Shown here piece by piece: positions 22,215 through 31,334 of a DNA stretch of 64,000 nt (its first letter is position 1; every line of letters begins with the position of its first letter). Source of the stretch: Viola odorata (Eukaryota; Streptophyta; Magnoliopsida; Malpighiales; Violaceae); assembly GCA_963691705.1 (NCBI GenBank), contig OY829542.1, positions 34,644,579 through 34,708,578 on the forward strand, in the 5' to 3' direction. The position numbers were made by a program, and so were the translations under genes. The notes beneath the pieces are model-generated. The model saw only the letters and a list, made by a program, of their open reading frames with translations, was not told the origin of the DNA and did not search any database.

Positions 22215-23705
22215 CTATGTCTTTTCAGTCGACGAGATGCGGTCTACAGATTCCTGCGCAAAATACATCCTGACGGCATCCGCGTTCACGGGTCTTGGTA
22301 GATCATCCCCGTCCATCCTGGCGAGCATTAGAGCTCCTCCCGAGAATGCGCTCTTGACAATGTATGGGCCTTCGTACTTTGGTGCCCACTTCCCTTGACT
22401 CTCCTCTTGATGAGGAAGAATTTTCTTCAGCACTAAATCCCCGATTTTGAACTCACGCGGCCGCACTTTCTTGTTGTAAGCATTAGCCATTCTCTTTTGA
22501 TATAACTGGGCATGGCACATGGCAGCCAAGCGTTTCTCCGAGATGAGATTCAATTGCTCATATCTCACTCTTGCCCAATCTGATTCTTCTACTCCCGATT
22601 CAGCCAAGACTCTGAGGGAGGGAACCTCCACCTCAAGTGGTATCACTGCCTCCATGCCGTAGACCAAAGAGTAAGGGGTCGCTCCCGTAGAAGTGCGAAT
22701 TGCGATCCGATAGGCATGTAAGGCGAAAGGAAGCATGGCATGCCAATCTTTGTGGGTGACTACCATTTTCTGGATGATTTTCTTCAAATTCTTGTTTGCA
22801 GCTTCAACCGCGCCATTCATTCTTGGACGGTAAGGCGAGGAGTTGCGGTGTTTCATCTTCCATCGTTGGCATAGCTCATTGATCATCTTTCCATTCAGAT
22901 TGGTGCCATTATCGGTAATGATCATTTCGGGGACTCCATAGCGGCAAATGATGTTCTTCTCAATAAACCGCATTGTCATCTTTTGAGTAATACTGGAGTA
23001 CGAAGCGGCTTCTACCCATTTGGTGAAGTAATCGATCGCCACAAGGATGAAGCGATGACCATTGGAAGCTTTCGGGTTAATCTGACCGATGATATCAATT
23101 CCCCACATTGCGAAAGGCCAGGGCGATGTCATGCTAAAAAGGGGTGCAGGAGGGACGTGAAGGTGGTCCGCGTAGACTTGACACTTGTGACATTTCCGGA
23201 AATAGTCAATGCAATCTCTTTCGATGGTGAGCCAAAAATAACCTTGCCTCATGATTTGTCTTGCCATCATATGTCCACTAGCATGCGTGGAGCAAACCCC
23301 TTCATGAATTTCGGTCATGATTTTCTTAGCTTCGAGAACAGTGACGCAACGAAGTAAAGCCCCATCTGCCTTTCTCTTGTACAACACCTCACCGTCGAGG
23401 TAGAAGTCCAAAGCCAAACGTTGAAGGGTCTTCTTACTACTTTGACTTGCCCCCGGTGGATACTCTCGATGATTGATGAACCGGACCAAATCGTGGAACC
23501 ACGGATTCTCGTCGGGCTCATCCTCCAATGTGGCGCAACATGCCGGCGTTTCTTTCACTTCTACCCTCAATGGCTGAAGCATTACCCCACATTCTAATTT
23601 GAACATTGAAGCCAAAGTGGCTAATGCGTCCGCAAAGCGGTTCTTGTCTCGATCAATTCGGTCGAACTTGGTTTCGTCGAATTCCCCCATGAGTTGGGTG
23701 AGCAA
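22215..23705 (-). CDS. Integrase (with end of second RNase H), Tat/Ogre element
   Basis: 496 codons. The first about 35 residues (FDRIDRDKNRFADALATLAS) are the C-terminal end of the archaeal-type RNase H, which begins in the preceding frame. Integrase follows: zinc-binding H134/H141 and C172-x2-C175 (KCHKC), then the catalytic triad D204 (GIDIIG), D265 (ITDNGTN) and E301 (EAANKN), with the expected 35 residues between the last two. The C-terminal domain has GDLVLKK and GKWAPKYEGPYIV. It inserts cDNA of the element into host DNA. The frame is open to its end, but reaching it from RT requires a shift, because about one base is missing near 23744. The listed start is only where this frame opens. 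Confidence 0.92.
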   Translation of the reverse strand: MLTQLMGEFDETKFDRIDRDKNRFADALATLASMFKLECGVMLQPLRVEVKETPACCATLEDEPDENPWFHDLVRFINHREYPPGASQSSKKTLQRLALDFYLDGEVLYKRKADGALLRCVTVLEAKKIMTEIHEGVCSTHASGHMMARQIMRQGYFWLTIERDCIDYFRKCHKCQVYADHLHVPPAPLFSMTSPWPFAMWGIDIIGQINPKASNGHRFILVAIDYFTKWVEAASYSSITQKMTMRFIEKNIICRYGVPEMIITDNGTNLNGKMINELCQRWKMKHRNSSPYRPRMNGAVEAANKNLKKIIQKMVVTHKDWHAMLPFALHAYRIAIRTSTGATPYSLVYGMEAVIPLEVEVPSLRVLAESGVEESDWARVRYEQLNLISEKRLAAMCHAQLYQKRMANAYNKKVRPREFKIGDLVLKKILPHQEESQGKWAPKYEGPYIVKSAFSGGALMLARMDGDDLPRPVNADAVRMYFAQESVDRISSTEKT

Positions 23706-23719
23706 CCTTTGATAAGGTA

Positions 23720-25691
23720 TTAGCTTGGAATCTCGGGTTTGCCAAAATCTTGAGCTTGATAGATGACGAGGGCCGAGTCCCCAAAAATTTTCAACTTTTT
23801 CACCTTTAGGTCAATGGCTGCCATCAAGCCGCTAACACATGCCTCATATTCAGCAATGTTATTGGTGCACGAAAAATTCAATTTGCATGCCACGGGGAAT
23901 TGCCGACCATCCGGGGCTATGACCACCGCACCTACCCCCTTTCTTGAGAGGTTTACTGCGCCATCAAAGAACATGGTCCACCAATCATCTTCTTCTAAAT
24001 CCTCCGCGATCTCATCGTCGATTACCATGATGTCCTCATCAGGGAAGTCAAACCTCATAGGCTCGTACTCATCCATGGCATTATCAGCTAAGTGGTCAGC
24101 GAGAGCACTAGCCTTAACCGCTTTTCGTGTCACGTATACGATCTTGTATTCAGCCAACAAGACTTGCCATCTGCAGATTCGACTTGACAAGTAGGGCTTC
24201 TCGAAGATGTATTTCAAAGGGTCCATGCGAGAAATCAGCCACGTCGTGTGATACAACATGTATTGTCTAAGTCTTCGGGCACTCCAGGCTAAAGCACAAC
24301 AAGTTTGTTCCAAGGCCGAATAACGTATTTCGCATTCGTTAAACTTCTTACTCAAGTAGTAGATGGCTTGCTCGCGTCTTCCGGAGTCATCGTGTTGCCC
24401 TAAGACACACCCCATGGCACTAGCTGTAACTGTTAAATAGATGAGCAAATGGCGTCCTGGAGTAGGAGGGACCAGTACCGGTGGATCTTGTAGATATGTC
24501 TTGATTTTCTCAAAGGCTCTCTGACAATCTTCATCCCATTCAGCCTCTCCATTCTTCCTCAGCATTTTGAACATTGGCTCGCAAGTGAGTGTCAATTGGC
24601 TGATAAAACGGGCGATGTAATTGATGCGCCCTAAGAAGCTCCGCACCTCCTTTTCTGTCCTGGGAGAAGGTAACTCTTGAATGGCTTTCACTTTATCAGG
24701 GTCTACTTCGATGCCTCTGCTGCTGACAATGAACCCTAATAATTTCCCGGACGTTACTCCGAAGGTACACTTGGCAGGGTTCAAACGTAAACAAAATTGC
24801 CGCAATCTTTCGAACACCTTCTTTAGGATGCCTACATGATCTTGTTCTCCGCGAGACTTGGCAATCATATCATCGACATAAATTTCGACCTCTTTATGCA
24901 TCATGTCATGGAAAAGAGTGACAGCGGCACGTTGGTAAGTGGCACCCGCATTCTTTAATCCAAAAGGCATCACTTTGTAGCAAAAGGTTCCCCAAGGCGT
25001 GATGAAGGTTGTTTTCTCACTATCTTCCGGAGCCATCTTGATTTGATTATATCCCGAAAACCCATCCATGAAGGAGAACATGTCACTGTGAGCGGCGCTG
25101 TCCACTAGGATATCGATGTGAGGGAGTGGGAAGTCATCTTTGGGGCTTGCTCGATTGAGATCTCTAAAGTCCACACACATGCGGACCTTCCCATCTTTCT
25201 TTGGCACTGGTACGATATTGGCGACCCATTCAGGATATTCGGCGACCTTTAAGAATCCTGCCTCTAGTTGTTTGGTAACTTCCTCTTTTATTTTCAAAAG
25301 GAGGTCCGGATGCATTCTTCGAAGTCTTTGCTTTACGGGCTTGAACTCGGGTTTCAAAGGTATGTGGTGCTCGACTATGCTAGGGTCGAGGCCGGGCATA
25401 TCGTCATAAGACCAAGCGAATACGTCCGAGTATTCTTTGAGGAGGGAGATCATCCTTTCTTTCTGAGTAAAGTCTAAAGTCGTTCCGATCTTGACAATTT
25501 TTCGATTTTCTTCGCTTGCCCCCAAGTTTATTTCTTCCAACTCCTCCTGATGAGGAATTATTTCTTTCTCTGAACTCTCAACTAAACGGGCCAACTCGCG
25601 CGGAACCTCACTCTCATCTTCAGTCGCTGCGAAAATTTCCTCATCGGTAAAGACATAGGGTGTATCAAGACCAATCGAGTTAACATTTACC
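23720..25691 (-). CDS. Reverse transcriptase and dual RNase H, Tat/Ogre element
   Basis: The frame is open from 25723; the predicted exon begins at 25691. RT covers about residues 150-330: VPVPKKDGKVRMCVDFRDLN, FMDGFSGYNQI, MPFGLKNAGATYQ and the catalytic YVDDM at 282-286. A gypsy-type RNase H (about 420-550) follows, but its first catalytic Asp is replaced (LLIYLTVTASAMG). A second, archaeal-type RNase H starts at about 580 with FFDGA, AEYEA and FGDSAL, its three acidic residues present. Two RNase H domains define the Tat lineage. The frame closes early at 23720 by a frameshift inside the second RNase H. Confidence 0.95.
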
Positions 25692-25909
25692 CTGAAAAAT
25701 AAAATGCGAGGAGTAAAAGACATTTGGAAAAAGGTTAAACATGTTTATTTACTTTTAAACCGAAGGGGAACGCAAGTTCCTATAAAAGGCAACAAAAGCA
25801 TGCATACATAATTACTTTTTTGTGTTTTTGTTGTTTTGTTTTTTTTTTACCAAAGGGGAACGCAAGTTCCTATAAAAGGCGATAAAAAACAACATGCATA
25901 TATAATTAC
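25692..25909 (-). other. Predicted intron between protease and RT
   Basis: On the - strand the protease frame meets a stop at 25908-25906, and RT homology resumes near 25690. A donor GTAATT (25909-25904) and an acceptor TTTATTTTTCAG (CAG at 25694-25692) would remove 218 nt. The join stays in frame (DVHV followed by VNVNSIG). The acceptor is preceded by a pyrimidine-rich stretch. Ogre-type elements are known to carry a spliced intron at this place. Inside are two direct copies of a 14-nt hairpin word (25767-25780 and 25857-25870). Confidence 0.7.
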
Positions 25910-27345
25910 ACATGGACATCAGGAAGTGTGATGGCGGTCCAATTGCGCACGGGCCCCCCAGACTTCTTCACGAAAATGGCTAAACCTGGAGACGACACTT
26001 CTTCTCCGAGGGTGCAAACATGGAAATCCGAAACCACACTGACCGTGGTGGAGTTCGAGTTGACAATTTCAGCTGCGAAAGGGAAAGTGGTTCTAATGTG
26101 CGGAATACTCATGCTATAAGAAAGCATAGGACGCCCAAAGAGCTTGGCTAGCTGCTTCTCTTTCTTCTCTTCAGCTATCCTTACGAAATCGGCCTTGGTC
26201 GGTTGATACCCCAACCCAAAGCGGTCCCCGAACTTCTTAGGTGGCGCTAGGCCCGTTGCTCCCTGTAGCATGGCCCCTAGCCTTTTTCCTAGCTGAGAGT
26301 TGTCTTTCGATGTCACATGGGTAACCCTCATGGTCTCCGTGGGAACTTGGTCTTTGACAAAAGGCGATCCCTCCTCTATCCATTCCGCGTTAACTACTTC
26401 AAAAGCTTGGAATGAGCTCTCCCAGGTTTCGGTAGCCTCGATGTAAGGCACGGAGGAATGTTTTGCTAGAATCAAAGCTTCTTCTGCCCTTATGGTAATG
26501 AGGACGCCATCCTTTACATACTTAAGGCATTGATGTAAGGACGAAGGAACGGCTCCTGCCGCATGGATCCAAGGTCGACCCAAGAGCATGCTATATGCTG
26601 GTTCGATTTCCATGATTTGGAATGCCAAGGTAAAGGTGTGGGGCCCTATTACCATATCCAAATCAAGGCTTCCGATGATCTCTCGGATGGTTCCATCGAA
26701 TGCTCGGGCCATCATTCCACTTGGTTTCAGAAGAGCCATGTCTATTGGCAATTGCGCGAGGACATGTTTGGGCATGACATTCAGCGCAGACCCATTATCA
26801 ATTAAAGCTTTGGCTATGACATGGCCCTTACATTCCACTGTTATGTAGAGGGCCTTGTTGTGATTCGTCCCCTCGGGGTCAAGTTCTTCTTCGGAGAAGG
26901 TGATGGTACTTAGAGCTTGGATTCTCCCTACAAGGTTTCCCACTCCTTCCACGGTGATGTCCTTAGTCACGAAAGCTTCATTTAAGACTTTCAAAAGGGA
27001 TCGGCGATGAGGTTCAGATGTGAGGATCAGTTCCAATATGGAGATGCGAGCCGGAGTCTTCTTTAATTGCTCAATGACATTGAACTCTCTTCTTTTCATG
27101 ATTTTTAGAAATTTGGCCGCCTCTCCTTCGGTCACGGGTTCATTCACCCCTTGCTCCTTTTCCACTATTTCCTCGGGAATCAAAGGACCTTTCCCTTTGG
27201 CCAACCTTTGCTTCTCAACTTCTTCTGAAATGTAGCACCTCCCGGTGCGAGTCATGCCCCCAATGTTAAAGGTTTCGGCCGTGGATGTAGCGAAGGGAGG
27301 AGTGGCGACAACCGTGTAGCCGTAGTCAAATGGGATGGCGTGCAA
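25906..27345 (-). CDS. Gag C-terminal linker and aspartic protease, Tat/Ogre element
   Basis: 479 codons in frame with gag but separated from it by a TAA (27351-27349). FNIGGMTRTGR at the start is a Tat-lineage gag-protease linker. The protease active site is LIDNGSALNV (D183), using DNGS in place of DTGS/DSGS as usual for Tat. The flap and C-terminal part are represented by FDGTIREIIGSLDLDM and YSMLLGRPWIH. Around residue 365-390 lies a Gly-rich GKRLGAMLQG and FGLGYQPT stretch resembling the G-patch-like tail of these proteases. The listed start is not an initiation codon; expression would come from the gag start. Confidence 0.88.
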   Translation of the reverse strand: MHAIPFDYGYTVVATPPFATSTAETFNIGGMTRTGRCYISEEVEKQRLAKGKGPLIPEEIVEKEQGVNEPVTEGEAAKFLKIMKRREFNVIEQLKKTPARISILELILTSEPHRRSLLKVLNEAFVTKDITVEGVGNLVGRIQALSTITFSEEELDPEGTNHNKALYITVECKGHVIAKALIDNGSALNVMPKHVLAQLPIDMALLKPSGMMARAFDGTIREIIGSLDLDMVIGPHTFTLAFQIMEIEPAYSMLLGRPWIHAAGAVPSSLHQCLKYVKDGVLITIRAEEALILAKHSSVPYIEATETWESSFQAFEVVNAEWIEEGSPFVKDQVPTETMRVTHVTSKDNSQLGKRLGAMLQGATGLAPPKKFGDRFGLGYQPTKADFVRIAEEKKEKQLAKLFGRPMLSYSMSIPHIRTTFPFAAEIVNSNSTTVSVVSDFHVCTLGEEVSSPGLAIFVKKSGGPVRNWTAITLPDVHV

Positions 27346-27348
27346 GTC

Positions 27349-28029
27349 TTAGCTAGGAGTGTTTTGTGCAAACTTGAAGACTAGCTTGAAGGGCGCTGCA
27401 ACGGGTGTCTCGGCTTGAGCTATACACTTGAAGGTATAAGGGGTGAGAGGTCCACCTCCCACGACACCAATTTCCTCTACTTCTGGGGTTTTCCTTTCCA
27501 CTTGAATAACCCCAAGACTCACAAGTTGCTTCAATTTTTTTACGAAAAGGCCACAATCCCGGATTCCATGGTCTTTTGCTTGGTGACAAAACAAACAAAC
27601 GCCAAAACCCTCATGCGAGTGCAGTATGTGACCACTTTCGACTAGTGCGGCGAAGAGCCTTTCCCGAGGCAAATCCATGATGAGAGGGAAGGGATCCTTA
27701 ACCTTTTCCACAGAGATGGTGCTCACCCCTCCACTTCCTTGGGCGTGGTTTGGGAGAGGGTTGGTGGTGATATTAGGCCCTTTGGCCATTCCTTCGAAGG
27801 AGACCCGCCCACTCTTGACTAGTTGCTGGACTTTTATCTTAAAGGCATAGCAATTATCCATTGTGTGACCTGGAGCCCCTGTATGGTATTCGCATTTTGC
27901 GTTGGGGTCATACCACTTGGGGTAAGGAGGTAGTATGGGTTGTGGAGGAATTGGCACAATTTGTCCAGCGGCTAGGAGGTGCTTGTAAATTTCCCCTGCA
28001 GGAAGAGGAAGGGGTGGTGGTGGTCCTGG
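27349..28029 (-). CDS. Gag nucleocapsid-like part, Tat/Ogre element
   Basis: Continues the gag frame after a TAG at 28032-28030. It begins in a proline-rich linker (PGPPPPLPLP) and includes two Cys/His knots: CEYHTGAPGHTMDNC and CLFCHQAKDHGIRDC, each followed by a helix with KKLKQLV or KVQQLV. These are the zinc-knuckle-like nucleic-acid-binding motifs of Tat gag. It ends at an in-frame TAA (27349). Confidence 0.85.
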   Translation of the reverse strand, partial: PGPPPPLPLPAGEIYKHLLAAGQIVPIPPQPILPPYPKWYDPNAKCEYHTGAPGHTMDNCYAFKIKVQQLVKSGRVSFEGMAKGPNITTNPLPNHAQGSGGVSTISVEKVKDPFPLIMDLPRERLFAALVESGHILHSHEGFGVCLFCHQAKDHGIRDCGLFVKKLKQLVSLGVIQVERKTPEVEEIGVVGGGPLTPYTFKCIAQAETPVAAPFKLVFKFAQNTPS

Positions 28030-29052
28030 CTAGAAACGGTTAGTTTGAGTTGTTTGGTTGCTAGGGTTCTTTGGTGGGTTATATGGTCTAGGTTGTGCGG
28101 GTTGTGGCATTTGTGGAACGGGATATGGATAAGGTGGGAACGACGTGGGGTACTGCTGAGCCACATTAGCAATGGGCATTGGTGGGGGGAAAAATGGCGA
28201 CTGATATGGTGAAGGCGCATGGTGTGGTGGTGGTGCAAAGGGTTGTCGATAGTTGGGCTGGTGAGATACAAAGCCGACCTCCTTTTTCACAAGAGGCGCT
28301 TTCTTGGGTGCTACTTCAGGTGCAACAATTCTCCCTGTCTTGATCCCTTGCTCAACTCTCTCTACTATCAAGACCATGTCGGAAAAACTGTTTGACGGAT
28401 TAGAGATAAGGTACATGTAGTAAGGGGCCTTGAAGGTGTTCACAAAGATGGCTATGAGCTCTTTGTCGCTTAGGGGTGGAGAAATCCTAGCCGCTAGCTC
28501 TCTCCATCTTTGAGCGTAGGTTTTCACTGTTTCACCCACTTTCTTCTCTAAATCCTGAAGGTCAGAGCGGTCTGGTGCCACCTCCATGTTAAACTTGTAT
28601 TGCTTGAAGAAAGCATCAGATAGATCCCTCCAAGTCTTAATCTTAGCTCGGTCTAAACCCATGTACCAAGTCAAAGCATGTTTGGCCAAACTTTCCCTGA
28701 ACAGATGGACCAGAAGAGGCTCATTGTGTATCATTCCGGCCATCTTATTGCAATAGGCCTTAAGGTGAGTCCTTGGGCACTCGACCTCAGTGTACTTCTC
28801 AAAATCCGGAACTCTGTACTTAGGAGGCATCACAATCCCTGGGACCATGCACATGTCCACTGGGCCTGTAGGATCAAAAGGGTACGTTCCTTCAACGGCT
28901 CTGAGCCTTTCTTCTAGCAGGTTCATTCTATCCATATTCGGCCTCTCCATGACAACCATGCTAGGACCAAGGGGTAGTGGGGGTTCTGATGCGAATAGTG
29001 GTTGCGTCGGATCGACGAAAGGAGGACGAATTCCCATAGGGTCGAGGATCAT
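28030..29052 (-). CDS. Gag capsid-like domain, Tat/Ogre element
   Basis: 340 codons. The conserved retrotransposon gag region occupies about residues 60-230: FEKYTEVECPRTHLKAYCNK, HLFRESLAKHALTWYMGLD, WRDLSDAFFKQYKFN, YAQRWRELAARISPPLSDKE and FVNTFKAPYYMYL. This domain builds the cytoplasmic particle. The last 70 residues are Pro/Gln/Tyr-rich. A TAA (29058-29056) lies four codons before the first Met of this frame, and a TAG closes it; the reading is continuous on both sides, so both stops look like late mutations. Confidence 0.92.
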   Translation of the reverse strand: MILDPMGIRPPFVDPTQPLFASEPPLPLGPSMVVMERPNMDRMNLLEERLRAVEGTYPFDPTGPVDMCMVPGIVMPPKYRVPDFEKYTEVECPRTHLKAYCNKMAGMIHNEPLLVHLFRESLAKHALTWYMGLDRAKIKTWRDLSDAFFKQYKFNMEVAPDRSDLQDLEKKVGETVKTYAQRWRELAARISPPLSDKELIAIFVNTFKAPYYMYLISNPSNSFSDMVLIVERVEQGIKTGRIVAPEVAPKKAPLVKKEVGFVSHQPNYRQPFAPPPHHAPSPYQSPFFPPPMPIANVAQQYPTSFPPYPYPVPQMPQPAQPRPYNPPKNPSNQTTQTNRF

Positions 29053-29055
29053 GCC

Positions 29056-29460
29056 TTAACTGTAGTGGCCCTGAGGAGGACAACGACTTTGGGATTCCTG
29101 ATGAATCTGAGTCTTGCCAGGGTCCACGGTGAGGTTGGCTGAGGAATGTTGCGGAGCTGCAGTAGTTTCTTCACCTGTGTTGGCTACAGGATTCACGGTG
29201 ATAGGTCCGGCGGATGGACCCGTCCACTTCCATTGACCCGTGGGCATCATAACAAATGATTGGGGTCCAGTGGGTCCAGTGATAGTAGATGAAGAATGTC
29301 CCATCATCTGAGTAGGATCAAAACCGGGTGGGAACTCTAAGGTGGCTTCATCTCGCTCTCTTTCGGCCTGAGCGACCCTCTCTGTAGTATTCCTGACTTG
29401 CTCTTCCAATTCTGCTATTCTAGAAGCCCATATCTCTTCTGCCTTTGCTTGTTCAGCCAT
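29056..29460 (-). CDS. Gag N-terminal coiled-coil segment, Tat/Ogre element
   Basis: The first Met of the gag frame is at 29460, after the TCTAGTCACG leader text. The protein opens with a Glu/Ala/Arg-rich helix (IAELEEQVRNTTERVAQAER) predicted to form a coiled coil, as in other Tat gags. A Gly/Pro/Thr-rich linker follows up to the TAA at 29056. The open frame extends upstream to 29592 without a Met, so 29460 is the preferred start. Confidence 0.75.
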   Translation of the reverse strand: MAEQAKAEEIWASRIAELEEQVRNTTERVAQAERERDEATLEFPPGFDPTQMMGHSSSTITGPTGPQSFVMMPTGQWKWTGPSAGPITVNPVANTGEETTAAPQHSSANLTVDPGKTQIHQESQSRCPPQGHYS

Positions 29461-29592
29461 TTTTCGTGCTTGAAGTCTAGTCACGAGGGGCCTAGGGGGA
29501 GTAGTTTTTCTTTGAGGAGCTATCGTTAACTTTGAAAAATGAAAAAGCGATAAAAGGTTAGTATCGGTGATGCGATCCCGAAGCCTCCACAC

Positions 29593-31313
29593 TACTTATT
29601 CACTCTTCCGGCCACACTTTCACTTAGTACTTTGAGGATGGACGAGAAGACGATACTCTGGCGAAGATATAAAGGAAGCTTTTATTCATTCCAACGACGC
29701 GATGCGATCTTGGATACCACCAATGGAAACCCTTGAAGCCGAACGGCACGAGTTGCTAATGTCATCATGTTCGGAAAAAAAAACTAAATCCGTCGTCCAA
29801 AAAGGTTGATTTTGGCATGAGCAAACTTTAATCTGTTATCAATAACTTTCGCTTTGGCCGAGCTGAAATTCCAAATCCATCGCAACCATATTGGCCCAGG
29901 TAGAAGATCGCGCGGCAGAGACCGTGAAAACTGTCATCCTTACACTTCGAAATTAATTGCAAGAGATGTGCCACTCGAAAAAAAACCCATCTTTGGCATG
30001 GAAGATCTTCAATGAGTTATAAAAATCTTTCGTGTTTTGGATGAGCGGGAATTCTGAGCCCACAATGTATCGATATCAGTCAAAACAAAAGAACTCGCGA
30101 AGGAGGATCCAACAACCAGCCGTCGCACTACCAGGGTCAAAACGCCATAGCGTTTTGTAGGTAACGCTATAGCGTTTTGCCACTGGAAACAAACCCTTTT
30201 TGAGAGTTTGGCTGCCCAGGACTTCATGAAATTTTGCATGATTAAACTTCAACATGTTGGAACCTCTTTCATGTTTTGGTCAAACGTAAAATCCGAACCA
30301 ATCATCTCCGTTTTGGCCAAGACAAAAGGTCGCGCAGCTGGGACAAAGAAGGAGCGACTGTCCTTGCGCTTCGAAAAACTTTTTGTGCGAGAGATGTGCT
30401 TCGGGAGTTGCGGTCTTTTGACATCCTTTGTAGTAAAACACTCCCCCAAATTCATCCGAAAAACTTACAAGCTTTATCATTGCTGATGTTTTGCAAAGAA
30501 CACACCTAAAACATGTTGGTCCAACTATCTAGATTCGTCTAAGAACAAGTAGACAAAGTCTAGAAATTACATTGGGCAAAAAGCAAAACTTTGGAGTATC
30601 TGGCGCATGCTCCTTCTTGCGGAGGCATCAACCTTGAAAGTCTAGATCCGCTCGCTCATACTAAAATATTTCGACGACGCAATCTTCCATTTCTGCATCT
30701 CCACTTCTTCCTTCCCAATCTTGGTCGACGAAACCTGATTTCAACATATCCCCTTTGTTATAACTGATCGATGTAGCTCGAAATCCCGAAAGTATTAAGT
30801 GAAAGCATCGTTGGTGTTGCCATTTGAGTGAATAAGTAAGATGGGGGCTGTTTATGAGCAAAAAAGAAAATTATTGCGTTAGTGAAACACAACATGAAGA
30901 AAATACGAGTATAAAGTAAAGCCATAAACACGACTATAAATGCACGAACATGATGCATATGCTGGTGTGACTTCACTAAACTAGCATGGCTGAAAGGTTC
31001 CCGAATGGTGCCCTCCTAAAGGGTCCCCCTAAGCGGATACGAGAGCGTTGACCGAATCATAAAAGGATTCTGTTCGCTCAATCCATTTAAGGGTCCAACA
31101 TTCGAGTTAGGGTTCGTGTAAGCATACTGGGACACAGGTCCTCAGGGCTTCACTAGTACCTTCCTAAATCCTAAAGGGTGTCAATGCCGGCGATAAGCAT
31201 TATGCATGATGCATATGAGCAATTTAATAAAGCCACAACAATAACAGTCACGAAAACAATTTATTTAAAGCAAATAAAAGCAAACACCATAAAACCGGCT
31301 TCGACCCTACTAG
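29593..31313 (-). other. Leader region of the Tat/Ogre element
   Basis: 1.7 kb between primer site and gag with no convincing ORF. It contains diverged repeats of roughly 200 bp (compare GATCGCGCGGCAGAGAC near 29907 with GGTCGCGCAGCTGGGAC near 30327, each followed by a CTTCGAAA word and AAGAGATGTGC- or GAGAGATGTGC-like text). Two short palindromic words AACGCYATAGCGTT lie side by side at 30139-30176. Ogre elements often have an extra ORF upstream of gag; I do not see an intact one here. Confidence 0.6.
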
Positions 31314-31331
31314 TCCCCAGTGAAGTCGCCA
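31314..31331 (-). other. Primer binding site of the Tat/Ogre element
   Basis: On the - strand the sequence three bases inside the right LTR reads TGGCGACTTCACTGGGGA. This is the tRNA-primed start word typical of Tat-lineage elements (TGGCGACTCYxCTGGGGA). It fixes the element's orientation and marks the right LTR as its 5' LTR. I did not match it to a specific tRNA. Confidence 0.9.
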
Positions 31332-31334
31332 AAC

